Shown: positions 51,801 to 60,226 of the stretch, one piece after another
Position numbering within the stretch: the stretch's first letter is position 1
How the letters are laid out: each line of letters begins with the position of its first letter
From: Chlamydiales bacterium
Lineage (GTDB): Bacteria > Chlamydiota > Chlamydiia > Chlamydiales > Criblamydiaceae
Assembly: GCA_024233575.1 (NCBI GenBank)
Contig: JACKPN010000007.1
Coordinates: forward strand, 1-64,000
DNA length: 64,000 nucleotides
Direction: 5' to 3'
The notes under the pieces: generated by a model
Seen by the model: the letters and a program-made list of their open reading frames with translations, nothing else
Told to the model about the DNA's origin: nothing
Databases searched by the model: none
Program-made: the position numbers and the translations under genes

Positions 51801-54272
51801 GCTGCACTGGCGGCCGAAAATGTCGTAGGTGTACTCGGTAACGGCGCCGTTCTTGGCGGTATGGTACGCAAGGGTGCCGTCAGTGTTGTACTGGAAGGTC
51901 TCGGTAGTGCCGTCAGCATGGATGATGTGGGCAGGGGCGCCGTGCAGCGTGCTGCGGGCGATGGTCTTGACGCCAAGGGCATCTTTCTGTGATGTAAGGT
52001 TGCCGAGGACGTCATAGGTGTAAAATGTCTCATCAGCAACAGGATTGCCATGTTGATCGTAAGTCGCAGGGGCGCGAGTGGCGTACTTGCGGCCTAGCGA
52101 GTCGTAGCAATGGTGTGTAGTGTTGCCATAAGGGTCGGTTTCCTCAGTAAGCAGACCCATATAGTCGTAGCCATAGCGTGTAGAGATTTTTTGCCCGTTT
52201 TGTTGGATGGTGCGCTTAATGAGGCGATTGGAATAGTCATAGATAAAGCTCTCGGAGAAGTTGACAGAGAGGGTTTTCGTGAGTACAAGGTTGCCGTTGG
52301 CATCATACTGGTACATGGTCATGCGGCCTTCCGGGTCGCTCTTGCTCTGTACTTGACCGCGGTCGTTATAGGTCCACTGTTCGCTATAAGCGAAGGAGCC
52401 ATCGCTGCCGTAGGTGTCGCGGCTGATCAGAAAGCCGCGTTCGTTATACTCATGGAGGGTGCGCTTAACGAGTTGCTCCTCCCCGGTGGCAAGATCGAGG
52501 TAGGTTTCCTTGATCTCTTCGGGAAGGCCGATGACGGGAAAGAAAGAGGGGATAATGGTGGTGATGCGCCGCTCGGTAACGCCGGTGAGGTCGTCGCAAT
52601 CCCAGCTGCTGCCGTCGTCGGTGATCTCTTTGATCTTGACGCCGCTTTCGTCATAGAAGAAGAAGTGGCGAACCCAGATGTTGCCTTCGTGGTCGAGGAT
52701 CCATTTAGCTCGGAGGAGCTCGCTGTCCTTATAGTAGGCTAAGCGGGTGTCTTTCCTAGCGTCGACGGCGCGGGTGACGAGGTTGAGGGCGTCGTTGCTG
52801 TACTCGAAGAGCTTGCCTTCATATTCGTTACCGTTGTCGATGGGATACCCTTGGTCGTCAAGGGTGATGGGGGCATCGCTATTACCGGTGATATTGCCAT
52901 AGAGGCACTCGCTAAGGACGTTGCCGCGGTCGTCATAGCGGTATGCTTTGCAGGCAAAGATACTGCCGGTGTTGTCTTCGACGGTAATGCTGTTTAGAAG
53001 GGTACTGCTCTTGGGATCGGGGCCGCCCCAATGATAGCGTTCCGTGTTGTAGTGTTGGTGGTCTTCAGTGCCGATGAAGCGGTGAACGCAGAGCAGACGG
53101 TGGTCACCATTGTAGATGTAGGTTTTTTTGTTGTTGAAACAGTCGTAGACATCGGTGGAACCGGACCATTCATTAAGTTTATTGGTGTCGATATGGTAGA
53201 CGAAGCGGTGGGTGACAATAGGGGTAGCATCGCGGCCAACGGGTGCGGAGAGGGTTTTAACGCGGTCGACCATTTGACGGGCAACGTAGAAGCCTGTGTT
53301 CTTAGGATAGTCGCTTTCATCGATATAGCTGATGCGTAAGAATCTGTTATCAGGGCGTTCTATGCTGGCGATGACACTCTGCTCGAGATGGAAAGAATTT
53401 TTTCGTTTTTGATATCCATATTTTTCAGTGACAACGCTTTTTCCGTATACACAGGTGAGGAATTCGCCTTTGCCTGCGCCGTGGTCGCCGACGGCGAACC
53501 TGTAGACGATTTTTTGCCCGTCGCTGGAAAAGGCGTCGACAGTGTTTTTGCTGATGTATTTCATCTCAAGATGCGACAGAGGATCGTGTTTGCTGTTGTA
53601 GGTCTCGACCCTTTCGAGATATTTCCGGTGCTGGTAGGTGTAGCGGCGATGGGTGTGGTGCTTGGTTTTTACGAAATCAAGAGGATAGCCAAGAATAAAA
53701 TGCGGGTGGCTGATGAACTTGTGCACTTCGCCGGCAGGAGTGATCATGATCAGGTTGGAATCGTTAGGTAGTTGCTGAACCATAGTGTTGGCCAAATTGG
53801 TTCTGCCGCTAATAACGCCGAAGGCGGTGTTGGTGATGCCGCGCTTCATCGCTTCTTCGGAAAGGGTATGGCGATGTATCGTCCCGTTTTTGAAGGGAGC
53901 TTCGTACGGGATTGCTGAACCATACGCGCCGACATGTTTGGCAACGCTTTTGGATCTGTAATCTTCAATTTGTTGGTTGTACCTTTCAATGTAGCTGAGA
54001 AGGTTCATGTTCCAGCTGCGGTACAGCGAACCGTGGTTCATGTCGGAACTGCAATAGGCTCGCGAGAGAGTAATGGGCTCGGGACCGGGGATAACCATAT
54101 CTGTTCGAGTGAAGCAGAGGTCGCCGGTAATGACATTGACGTGACCGGCGACGATACTGCTAGGCAACCCTTGGAGATTGGTGATGGGATTGTATTGTTT
54201 GCACTCATTGTTATCGGGCGCTGCAGACAAATAGGCGCAAAAGATCATCAGGAAAATTAGCAGTCGTTTCAT
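48834..54272 (-). CDS. Exported RHS/YD-repeat protein with lipase-like C-terminal toxin domain
   Basis: 1812 residues. A Sec signal (MKRLLIFLMIFCAYLSA) is followed by an N-terminal RHS entry domain (VNVITGDLCFTRTDMVIPGPEPITLSRAY region), then more than 25 YD-type repeats (YDxxGRL, YDANGN, YDLSGRV) and the hyperconserved RHS core RYYDPQLGRWISKDPLG..NRYAYVHNNP (1492-1523). RHS proteins form a closed shell enclosing a variable C-terminal toxin. Here the C-terminal 281 residues contain YLSVHSRGS (Ser1701), NIITLGSPI, NNSDIV (Asp1749) and TDHYIS (His1783), a plausible Ser-Asp-His lipase site. It is followed by two lipoproteins that may confer immunity. No secretion apparatus gene is adjacent. Confidence 0.88.
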   Translation of the reverse strand: MKRLLIFLMIFCAYLSAAPDNNECKQYNPITNLQGLPSSIVAGHVNVITGDLCFTRTDMVIPGPEPITLSRAYCSSDMNHGSLYRSWNMNLLSYIERYNQQIEDYRSKSVAKHVGAYGSAIPYEAPFKNGTIHRHTLSEEAMKRGITNTAFGVISGRTNLANTMVQQLPNDSNLIMITPAGEVHKFISHPHFILGYPLDFVKTKHHTHRRYTYQHRKYLERVETYNSKHDPLSHLEMKYISKNTVDAFSSDGQKIVYRFAVGDHGAGKGEFLTCVYGKSVVTEKYGYQKRKNSFHLEQSVIASIERPDNRFLRISYIDESDYPKNTGFYVARQMVDRVKTLSAPVGRDATPIVTHRFVYHIDTNKLNEWSGSTDVYDCFNNKKTYIYNGDHRLLCVHRFIGTEDHQHYNTERYHWGGPDPKSSTLLNSITVEDNTGSIFACKAYRYDDRGNVLSECLYGNITGNSDAPITLDDQGYPIDNGNEYEGKLFEYSNDALNLVTRAVDARKDTRLAYYKDSELLRAKWILDHEGNIWVRHFFFYDESGVKIKEITDDGSSWDCDDLTGVTERRITTIIPSFFPVIGLPEEIKETYLDLATGEEQLVKRTLHEYNERGFLISRDTYGSDGSFAYSEQWTYNDRGQVQSKSDPEGRMTMYQYDANGNLVLTKTLSVNFSESFIYDYSNRLIKRTIQQNGQKISTRYGYDYMGLLTEETDPYGNTTHHCYDSLGRKYATRAPATYDQHGNPVADETFYTYDVLGNLTSQKDALGVKTIARSTLHGAPAHIIHADGTTETFQYNTDGTLAYHTAKNGAVTEYTYDIFGRQCSVTTSNADGVLLSKTIKEYDRFHLRAEYDANGNATHYRYDGAGRLIEKSKDNSTTTYSYDTLGRQSRITEGNLVTAKTYDNVGNVLVECKETTDGALLQRIEKEYDDLNRVIKTTTFGEEGPSVTTLKYDAFSNPIETVDPLGNATCTQYKYNYRNDNGQCVPYKEITDPQGKKTVVIGDARSRDSSILVYNNLGVLLNKSQIFYNSRGNKTAEKHTIISNGEEEKTITTLWEYDSEGRCIKVTEAAGTSEQRSRTTAYNSLGLKACVTKADGVLIYYHYDDLGRCYVIQSTDGTVHYYFERDANGNITRAIDCINNTQSYRSYDAYDRLLDDTLNTGLTLSYTYDANGRIASFTLPDQSSIHYTYDGLHLTAVERRDPFEDTRYIHRYTSYDLSGRVLSQLRIDNNKKTTRYDPCGRISAITTPGWSETLEYDAVGHIVAADIDTIPHRYQYDDLGQLTNESGNATHEYRYDSMHNLLEKDGVATTLNAHHQVTRFGQQSLTYDPNGNLTTKGDLTLHYDALDRLTHLITPTAIYRYTYDDLNRRIAKTHYSAAGNIISEERYLYEGLNEIGLCDADDTIVQLRILGKGLGAEIGASIAIEIDSQPYIPQHDHNGNIVALIDWITGDTIESYHYSAFGQREESPALTPWRFSSKRHDPESSFIYFGRRYYDPQLGRWISKDPLGNPDGPNRYAYVHNNPLIHVDLYGLCLERRDSPLLEHFLNWNHNIERKVGRFIENTAYHVLPCGPSRHCIEGAGRYIQGESFSHDYTGIRDSHSGIVGSRSFFGCAVRYISGILTTPSECEEDAKNFSAMLADHEVRWTCQPAAGGFTDLCDSATKLAGAVTDNIRHLATQIQSDYDELRQRSDNPTIYLSVHSRGSVDLYNATKLLSKEVRACLNIITLGSPIAIPREDFQSAKNYVNNSDIVAKINNFSSTRKDAEIIMTGFSSGGMFSFITDHYISSEGYQEVLESFTDVILEKQGIVNEPF

Positions 54273-54546
54273 CAGTTACTCCGGTGTCGTTATCGCAAAT
54301 AAATTTTAAGGTTTGGTTGTATACAAAAGACTTGCTTGTCAAACAAGATAAGATATTATTTTAATGCAAGGTGTTGATTGTCTTAACAATAGGGTTGATG
54401 ACTATTTGTTGGGCTTGTATTGTTTTTTATAAAGAACAAAAAGGAGATGCTTTTTGATTGCCAATCTATCAACGAACACCGCAACAGGCGAGATTATCTG
54501 TTGATTTGGGAAGCAGTACGCATTAGAATGAGGAGAAATTCAGGAA

Positions 54547-55143
54547 ATGGCGATGAAAAAATACTTGTTATTTCTTCTGCTAGCGGTTGCACCGTTGTCA
54601 GCAGCGATGGAGTCGATCATCGACTTTGATCTGGCTTGCGATGGTCGTTCATGGAAGGTTGGCTTCGAAGAAGATCGACAGGATGAGAAGCTGATCGAAT
54701 GGGTCAACCCGGGGGAAACGCGCAATAACTTCACCCGGATGGTGACGGTACAATATCTGCCGCAGCATAATAGAAATCCTGAACAATTTTTCTGCGGCGT
54801 AATGGACTACCTGAAAGAGCAGAACCCGGGATGCAACTTCTACTATAAGGTGCACCATAGAGATGGTTGCAGCATTTTCGGCGAATGGGCAGTGCATGAT
54901 GGAACGGTCCATGACCAATTTGAATGGGTGCGGGTCTTCTGCGACGGCGTGCATGGAACGGCAATCCTGCACTACTCGACAAAAGAGCTGTCGGAGGTCG
55001 ACAAACTGCGCCCGCAATGGTGCCGCATCATGATGTCAGCACGCATGAAAAATATGACGCCGACTGTGGTACCTTGCGATCCGCCGCCTCTACAAGAAAA
55101 ACAAATCACCGGCCGCTCTAAGCGGAAACGTTCCTTCCGCTGA
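54547..55143 (+). CDS. Hypothetical exported protein (198 aa)
   Basis: A signal peptide (MAMKKYLLFLLLAVAPLSAAME, cleavage after SAA) precedes a mature domain of about 175 residues containing several Cys (CDGRSWKVGF, FFCGVMDYLKEQ, CNFYYKVHH, GCSIFGEW). A very basic tail (GRSKRKRSFR) ends it. An AGGA lies 8 bp before the second ATG (54553), the likelier start. No family recognised. It converges with the next gene, overlapping by 26 bp. Confidence 0.7.
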   Translation: MAMKKYLLFLLLAVAPLSAAMESIIDFDLACDGRSWKVGFEEDRQDEKLIEWVNPGETRNNFTRMVTVQYLPQHNRNPEQFFCGVMDYLKEQNPGCNFYYKVHHRDGCSIFGEWAVHDGTVHDQFEWVRVFCDGVHGTAILHYSTKELSEVDKLRPQWCRIMMSARMKNMTPTVVPCDPPPLQEKQITGRSKRKRSFR

Positions 55144-55561
55144 TGGCAAACATCTGCCTTGCTGCGTGAAAACGTAGGGCACGGTCGACAAACTCTTTGA
55201 TATCTTCTTTGATCTGTTTGCGTATTTCGTTAGAGAAATGATGGTCGGCGGTAATCTTGTCTACCCATTGCGAAAAGGAATCTTCAACAACGCCTTCAAT
55301 CGAAGTCCAAAACTTGGTGATCGACTCGGCAGATCGATGTTTGTCAATGCCGGATACTTTGTCCAACACGTCGAAAACATCAATCAAAAAATCGGAAACA
55401 ACGCCGCGAGCGGCTTCAATGAAGGGCTCGGGCGAGGAGTTATCGCTATCTTGCTCGATGACTTGCGCATGATGGAAGGCATGTTCCCACTCGCGCTGAT
55501 AGACGACACGCTTAAAATCAAAAAGCGCATGCCAAAATTTACTGACATCGTTGGCTGACAT
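55118..55561 (-). CDS. Hypothetical alpha-helical protein (147 aa)
   Basis: 147 residues, soluble, all-helical by appearance (SKFWHALFDFKRVVYQREWEHAF, IRKQIKEDIKEFVDRALRFH), without signal or known motif. Convergent with the exported 198-residue protein; 50 bp upstream lies the start-side intergenic gap to the wbpB-wbpD fusion end. Unrecognised. Confidence 0.6.
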   Translation of the reverse strand: MSANDVSKFWHALFDFKRVVYQREWEHAFHHAQVIEQDSDNSSPEPFIEAARGVVSDFLIDVFDVLDKVSGIDKHRSAESITKFWTSIEGVVEDSFSQWVDKITADHHFSNEIRKQIKEDIKEFVDRALRFHAARQMFAISGRNVSA

Positions 55562-55620
55562 GAATAGGCCTCCTAGGATTATAGGGGTATGTCCTTATAC
55601 TAACAGGAGTCGCTATTTAC

Positions 55621-57186
55621 TCAAACATAACATAATTCTTTGTGTGTAAGTCTGTTATGTTTTAATTGGTATGCCTCGCCAGTCTTGGGACAGGTGACTT
55701 CGAGAGGTTCTTCGCTTTCCAGGGGGAGATCCAGCCGTTCACCATGCCGCGACATCCAGCCGACTTGCCTTGCGGGGTTGCCGACAACGAGAGCGTAGGC
55801 AGGAACATCTTTGGTGACAACGGCGCCGGCGCCAACGAAGGCGTGTGCTCCGAGCTCGATACCGCAAAGAATCGTTGCGTTGGCGCCGATGGTAGCACCG
55901 CGGCGGATCAACGTTGTCTCATACTGGTCGCGGCGCGTCACCGCGCTGCGAGGGTTGTTGATGTTGGTGAATACCATACTGGGACCAAGAAACACGTCAT
56001 CTTCACAGATGACGCCACTGTAGATGCTGACGTTGTTTTGCACTTTGACATTGTGGCCAAGGGTGACGCCGGGACTGACAACGACGTTCTGTCCGAGGGA
56101 ACAGTTTTCTCCGATGGCGCAGTCCTTCATCAAGTGACAGAAGTGCCAGATTTTCGTTCCGGTTCCTATGGTGCAGCCGGCATCAATGACGGCAGTAGGA
56201 TGAGCTGTATAGCTGTCGGAAAGATGCTGCATTTCTCCGTCGCTATCCAAGCTGCGCTGTGCGGCTTGCAGCATCTTTAGGACGCGCAATCCTTCTCTAC
56301 CGTCGGTAAGGGGCGCCTGCCGTGTTTTGCAACATTCAAGAAAATGGAGACATTCATTCTTCAGAGGTTCCTCTTGTGGAACGTGGACAAGCTCGGCGCT
56401 TCCTTGGTTAGCGACAGGACTGCCGCTTTCTTGCCAAATGACAGGTTCATGGAAGAGTTGAAGCTTTTTTTCCCATGGCTCGCGGTCGTCGAAAAGAAGC
56501 GTACCCTCGGTGCCGATAACCATGAGCTTTTGTTCTTTGTAAGGATGCAGCCAGTTGACGAAAACATGAGCTTTGACGCCGCTGTCGAAGGTCATGGTGG
56601 TGATGGCAAGATCGGCGATGTTTTGGGAGAGATATGCTTCTCCGGTGCAGCGCAGCGAGCGCGGCATGGCGCCGCCGCAAAGAGAGAGAATAATGGAGAA
56701 GTCATGCGGCGCAAGGCACCATAGGGCACTCTCCTCGGTACGAATCGTTCCGAGGTTGAGGCGGTTCGACATGATGTACTGCATCTTCCCGATTGCACCG
56801 CCATCGACAAGCTGTAGAAGCCGTCTGAAGCATGGATGGTATTGCAGAAGATGGCCGACCATTAAGATGCGGTCATGTTTCTTTGCCAGGGCGATTAGCT
56901 CTTCGCCTTCGCTGCTGTCGAGACAGAGAGGCTTTTCCACAAAGAGATCCTTGCCGGCAAGCAGGGCTTCTTTCGCTAGCTGGAAGTGCAACGCTGCAGG
57001 TGCTGCGATGGCAACCTGCGTGATGGCGCGATTCTGCAATACTTCCTGATAATCGCCGGTGTTATGCACGCCGTCATATGTTGTATGCGGATCACAGACG
57101 GTATGCAATACGCCGATTTGGTCAAAGTTGCGGGCAAGGTTTTTGCCCCAGCGTCCAACGCCAATGAGTGCTAGTGTTCTATTCAT
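55621..57186 (-). CDS. Fused UDP-sugar 3-dehydrogenase / N-acetyltransferase (WbpB-WbpD type)
   Basis: 521 residues in two domains. Residues 1-330 form a Gfo/Idh/MocA dehydrogenase (ALIGVGRWGKNLARNF nucleotide loop, FVEKPLCLD with catalytic-type Lys, WCLAPHDFSI). Residues 335-500 are a left-handed beta-helix acyltransferase with hexapeptide repeats (ATIGANATILCG, GAGAVVTKDVPAYALVVGNPARQVGW). In Pseudomonas these activities are separate proteins, WbpB (oxidising C3 of UDP-GlcNAcA) and WbpD (acetylating the 3-amine). Start overlaps the aminotransferase stop by 4 bp. The fused form handles steps before and after the aminotransferase. Confidence 0.9.
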   Translation of the reverse strand: MNRTLALIGVGRWGKNLARNFDQIGVLHTVCDPHTTYDGVHNTGDYQEVLQNRAITQVAIAAPAALHFQLAKEALLAGKDLFVEKPLCLDSSEGEELIALAKKHDRILMVGHLLQYHPCFRRLLQLVDGGAIGKMQYIMSNRLNLGTIRTEESALWCLAPHDFSIILSLCGGAMPRSLRCTGEAYLSQNIADLAITTMTFDSGVKAHVFVNWLHPYKEQKLMVIGTEGTLLFDDREPWEKKLQLFHEPVIWQESGSPVANQGSAELVHVPQEEPLKNECLHFLECCKTRQAPLTDGREGLRVLKMLQAAQRSLDSDGEMQHLSDSYTAHPTAVIDAGCTIGTGTKIWHFCHLMKDCAIGENCSLGQNVVVSPGVTLGHNVKVQNNVSIYSGVICEDDVFLGPSMVFTNINNPRSAVTRRDQYETTLIRRGATIGANATILCGIELGAHAFVGAGAVVTKDVPAYALVVGNPARQVGWMSRHGERLDLPLESEEPLEVTCPKTGEAYQLKHNRLTHKELCYV

Positions 57187-58283
57187 ACTGATGCCAACGC
57201 ATATTGTTTGACCGCATTGATAACTTGGTCTTGTTCTTCTTCAGTGATCCAGGGGTGCATCGGCAGGCTGAGCACCTCTTTCGCTGCCTTCTCGGCAATG
57301 GGGAAGTCGCCATACTGATACCCGAGGTTAGCAAAAACAGGCTGTTCATGCAGGCATCGCGGGTAGTAGACGGCTGAAGGAATCTTGTCCTCGGCGAGTT
57401 CCGCCTTGAGGGCATCGCGCTCGGCAACGCGGATGGTGTACTGGGCATAGACGTGGGTGTTGCCTTCTTCAACGACGGGCGTCACGCAGCAGTTGTGTAA
57501 ATGCTGGGTGTAGCGCATACCCAGACGGTGCCGTGCTTCGATCTCTTCGATGAAATAGGGGAGCTTGGCGAGAATGATAGCGGCCTGGATGGTATCAAGG
57601 CGGCCATTGATGCCTAGCAGCGAATGGCAATGGCGGTCTTCACTGCCGTGAGTGCGGATGGCGCGGAGGCGCTCGGCAACACTATCGTCATCTGTGAAAA
57701 TGGCTCCTCCGTCTCCGTAGCAGCCAAGAGGTTTGGCGGGAAAGAAGCTGGTACAGCCGATGGTGGTGACGCCGCAGCTTAGGCGTCCATCTTGTGTGGC
57801 GCCGAAGCTCTGCGCGGCGTCCTCAATGACGGGAAGGCCATGCTTCTCGGCGATGGCGTTGATGATGGTGTAGTCGGGCATCTGGCCAAACAGGTTCACA
57901 GGCATCAGCGCACGGGTGTTTTCAGTGATCGCCGCTTCCAGCAGCGTGACGTCGACGTTGTAGGTGTCGGGGTCGATGTCGATGAAAACGGGCTTGGCGC
58001 CGGTGAGAGCAATCGCTTCTGCTGTGGAGATCCACGTAAAAGGGGTGGTGATCACTTCGTCGCCGGGACCGACGCCAAGGGCCATCAACGCCATGACGAG
58101 GGCGTCGGTGCCGCTTGAGCAGGTGATGCAATGTCTGACGAAAACGAATTCCGATAGCTGGCGTTCCAGTTCAAACACCTCATCGCCCATGATAAAGGCG
58201 CCTTTTTTTAAGACTTTCTGTATTGCTCTGTCGATCTCTTTTTTATGCTGTTGGTATTGTCGTTTGATGTCGATGAATTCCAT
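57183..58283 (-). CDS. wbpE: PLP-dependent aminotransferase, DegT/DnrJ/EryC1/StrS family (WbpE type)
   Basis: 366 residues; transfers an amino group from glutamate to the 3-keto sugar nucleotide. Visible are the GAFIMGDEVFELE start, CSSGTDALVMAL cofactor loop, VIEDAAQSFGA (PLP Asp), and TSFFPAKPLGCYGDGGA with the PLP-binding Lys. Its start is 6 bp from the wbpA stop, and its stop overlaps the fused wbpB-wbpD gene. Family certain; the 3-amino-sugar specificity comes from the operon. Confidence 0.9.
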   Translation of the reverse strand: MEFIDIKRQYQQHKKEIDRAIQKVLKKGAFIMGDEVFELERQLSEFVFVRHCITCSSGTDALVMALMALGVGPGDEVITTPFTWISTAEAIALTGAKPVFIDIDPDTYNVDVTLLEAAITENTRALMPVNLFGQMPDYTIINAIAEKHGLPVIEDAAQSFGATQDGRLSCGVTTIGCTSFFPAKPLGCYGDGGAIFTDDDSVAERLRAIRTHGSEDRHCHSLLGINGRLDTIQAAIILAKLPYFIEEIEARHRLGMRYTQHLHNCCVTPVVEEGNTHVYAQYTIRVAERDALKAELAEDKIPSAVYYPRCLHEQPVFANLGYQYGDFPIAEKAAKEVLSLPMHPWITEEEQDQVINAVKQYALASV

Positions 58284-58289
58284 GGTTCC

Positions 58290-59603
58290 TCATGCGCGTG
58301 TTACTAGGTCGTGCTTTCCAATAAAGTTTCGTGTGTCGACGATCGGCACGCCATAAGAAAGAATCTCTTGTTTCGAGAAGCTGTCGTGCACGGTCGAGAT
58401 AATAAAACAGTCGTACTGGTCTGTAGGCTCTTTGCTGATCCTTCCAGTCAGGCGGGGGTGGCTGCGAGTGATGCCGATTTCGCTGAAATAGGGGTCGTAA
58501 TAGTCAACGATGGCGCCTTTGGCTTCCAGCATATCGATGAGAGTGAGACTGGGGCTCTCGCGCATATCGTCGATGTCGCTTTTGTATGCGAGACCAAACA
58601 GCAGGATGCGCGCACCGCGCAGGGGTTTGCTGACGTCATTGAGAGCATCTTGAACCTTGCCAACGACATAGTTGGGCATCGCCCTGTTGATCTCGCCGGC
58701 GAGCTCGATAAAGCGCGTAGGGATGCCAAACTCTTTGGCTTTCCAGGTGAGGTAGAAAGGGTCAATCGGAATGCAATGGCCGCCGAGACCGGGACCGGGA
58801 AGGAATTTCATGAATCCGAAAGGCTTGGTATCAGCGGCGTCAATGATCTCCCAAATGTCGAGATTCATCGCGTCGCAGATGACTTTCATCTCATTAACAA
58901 GGGCAATGTTGACGCAACGGAAGATATTTTCAAACAGCTTTGCTGTTTCGGCAACGCGAGGATTGCTGAGAGGGATAACGTTGTCGACGGCGAGCGAATA
59001 AAGAGCAACGCCGAGATCAAGACTTTCTTTATTGATACCGCCGATCAATTTAGGGATGCTTTTTGTTGTATAATTTTTGTTGCCGGGATCTTCGCGTTCG
59101 GGGCTGAAGCAGAGGAAGATCTCGTCGCCTAAAAGAGGTGCGACAATTTCTTCGGTGGTGCCGGGCCAGGTGGTGCTCTCGAGGCATACAAGAGTTTGTG
59201 GACGCAGATGCGGAGCAATGGCGCGGCATGTATCGGTGATGTACATGAGATCGGGCTCGAGATGCTTACCTAAAGGTGTCGGAACGCAGATGATCACGGC
59301 ATCGCAGGACGCAGCGTAGGCGTAGTCGCAAGTGGCTTTGAGCCTCTCTTCCTGAACGAATGTTTTCATCTGCGGTTGCTTCAGATGTTTGATGTAGCAA
59401 CAGCCGCTGTTGATGCTGTCGACTTTGCTCTTGTCAATATCGAAGCCGATGACGCGTATGCCTGCTTCAGCGAAAAGGAGCGCCAACGGCAGTCCTACAT
59501 AGCCAAGACCTATGATGCCGACAGTCGCTTGTGCGCTGCGGAATTTATCGATTTGCGACTCTAAAGCAAGGGTGGTGGTAGGCATTGAATCTATTTTTAC
59601 CAT
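58290..59603 (-). CDS. wbpA: UDP-N-acetylglucosamine 6-dehydrogenase (WbpA type)
   Basis: 437 residues of the UDP-glucose/GDP-mannose dehydrogenase family; oxidises C6 of UDP-GlcNAc to the uronic acid. Signatures are GIIGLGYVGLPLA, VCVPTPLG, FCFSPEREDPGN, PGPGLGGHCIPIDPFYL with the catalytic Cys, and LLFGLAYKSDIDDMRESP. It is the first gene of the wbpA-wbpE-wbpBD operon for a UDP-GlcNAc(3NAc)A-type precursor. Confidence 0.92.
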   Translation of the reverse strand: MVKIDSMPTTTLALESQIDKFRSAQATVGIIGLGYVGLPLALLFAEAGIRVIGFDIDKSKVDSINSGCCYIKHLKQPQMKTFVQEERLKATCDYAYAASCDAVIICVPTPLGKHLEPDLMYITDTCRAIAPHLRPQTLVCLESTTWPGTTEEIVAPLLGDEIFLCFSPEREDPGNKNYTTKSIPKLIGGINKESLDLGVALYSLAVDNVIPLSNPRVAETAKLFENIFRCVNIALVNEMKVICDAMNLDIWEIIDAADTKPFGFMKFLPGPGLGGHCIPIDPFYLTWKAKEFGIPTRFIELAGEINRAMPNYVVGKVQDALNDVSKPLRGARILLFGLAYKSDIDDMRESPSLTLIDMLEAKGAIVDYYDPYFSEIGITRSHPRLTGRISKEPTDQYDCFIISTVHDSFSKQEILSYGVPIVDTRNFIGKHDLVTRA

Positions 59604-59677
59604 AGACTATTTCAAGCGTTGCACTTTATCATAAACACTACCGTCCTGCAAGAAGAACCGACATTGGAGATGAAACG

Positions 59678-60124
59678 ATGGATGCTGCCGAGATGGAACG
59701 TTATCTGCATGAACAGATTCCAATATCACAAGCGATGGGTGTCGGCGTCAGGATGTTAACACTGAACGAAGCGGTGGTAACGGCATCTTTCCATCAAAAT
59801 ATCAACCACAAGAAAACGGTGTTCGGCGGCAGCCTCTCTGCTGTTGCAACGTTATCTTGCTGGAGCTTGTTGCGCTTCAATTTGCTAAGCTTGCCGGCAA
59901 GCTATGAGATCGTCATCACCCACAGCGATGTGGAGTATTTGGCGGCTGTAAAGGAAGATTTTGAGGCAAGAGCGGGGTTAAGGCACGAAGAAGATTGGGA
60001 GCGCTTTCTTAAAACGCTCGAGAAAAGGGGACGGGCTCGGCTGACATTGACAGCGTCGATCAATGTCAACGGCGTTGATGCTGTTCGTTTCACGGGTACG
60101 TTTGCCGCGATCGGTATCGGATAA
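59678..60124 (+). CDS. YiiD-C-type hotdog thioesterase
   Basis: 148 residues, the size of a single hotdog domain. YLHEQIPISQAMGV at the start and INHKKTVFGGSLSAVATLSCWSLL in the middle are the putative thioesterase (YiiD_C) signature, with FGG at the substrate helix; the final strand is VDAVRFTGTFAAI. It would hydrolyse an unknown acyl thioester in the cytoplasm. Monocistronic and divergent from the wbp operon. Confidence 0.85.
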   Translation: MDAAEMERYLHEQIPISQAMGVGVRMLTLNEAVVTASFHQNINHKKTVFGGSLSAVATLSCWSLLRFNLLSLPASYEIVITHSDVEYLAAVKEDFEARAGLRHEEDWERFLKTLEKRGRARLTLTASINVNGVDAVRFTGTFAAIGIG

Positions 60125-60226
60125 TAACTTTTTTACTGCAGTTACAAAAGTTGTTAATGTTTTTATTTAAATCTTTTGCTTTATTGATAGGTCTGTTACA
60201 GTTTTAACTCTTTTAAATAGAGGGGT

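Noticed and set aside
49329..53771. Many plus-strand open frames of 60-290 codons, e.g. 50151-51020 and 52110-52742
   Set aside because: They mirror the YD repeats of the RHS gene; their low-complexity Val/Gly/Ala composition is a by-product of the antisense frame.
48834..54272. CRISPR-like periodicity in the RHS gene
   Set aside because: The repetition is at protein level (YD motifs of variable spacing), without conserved DNA repeats and unique spacers; no CRISPR array exists in the window.
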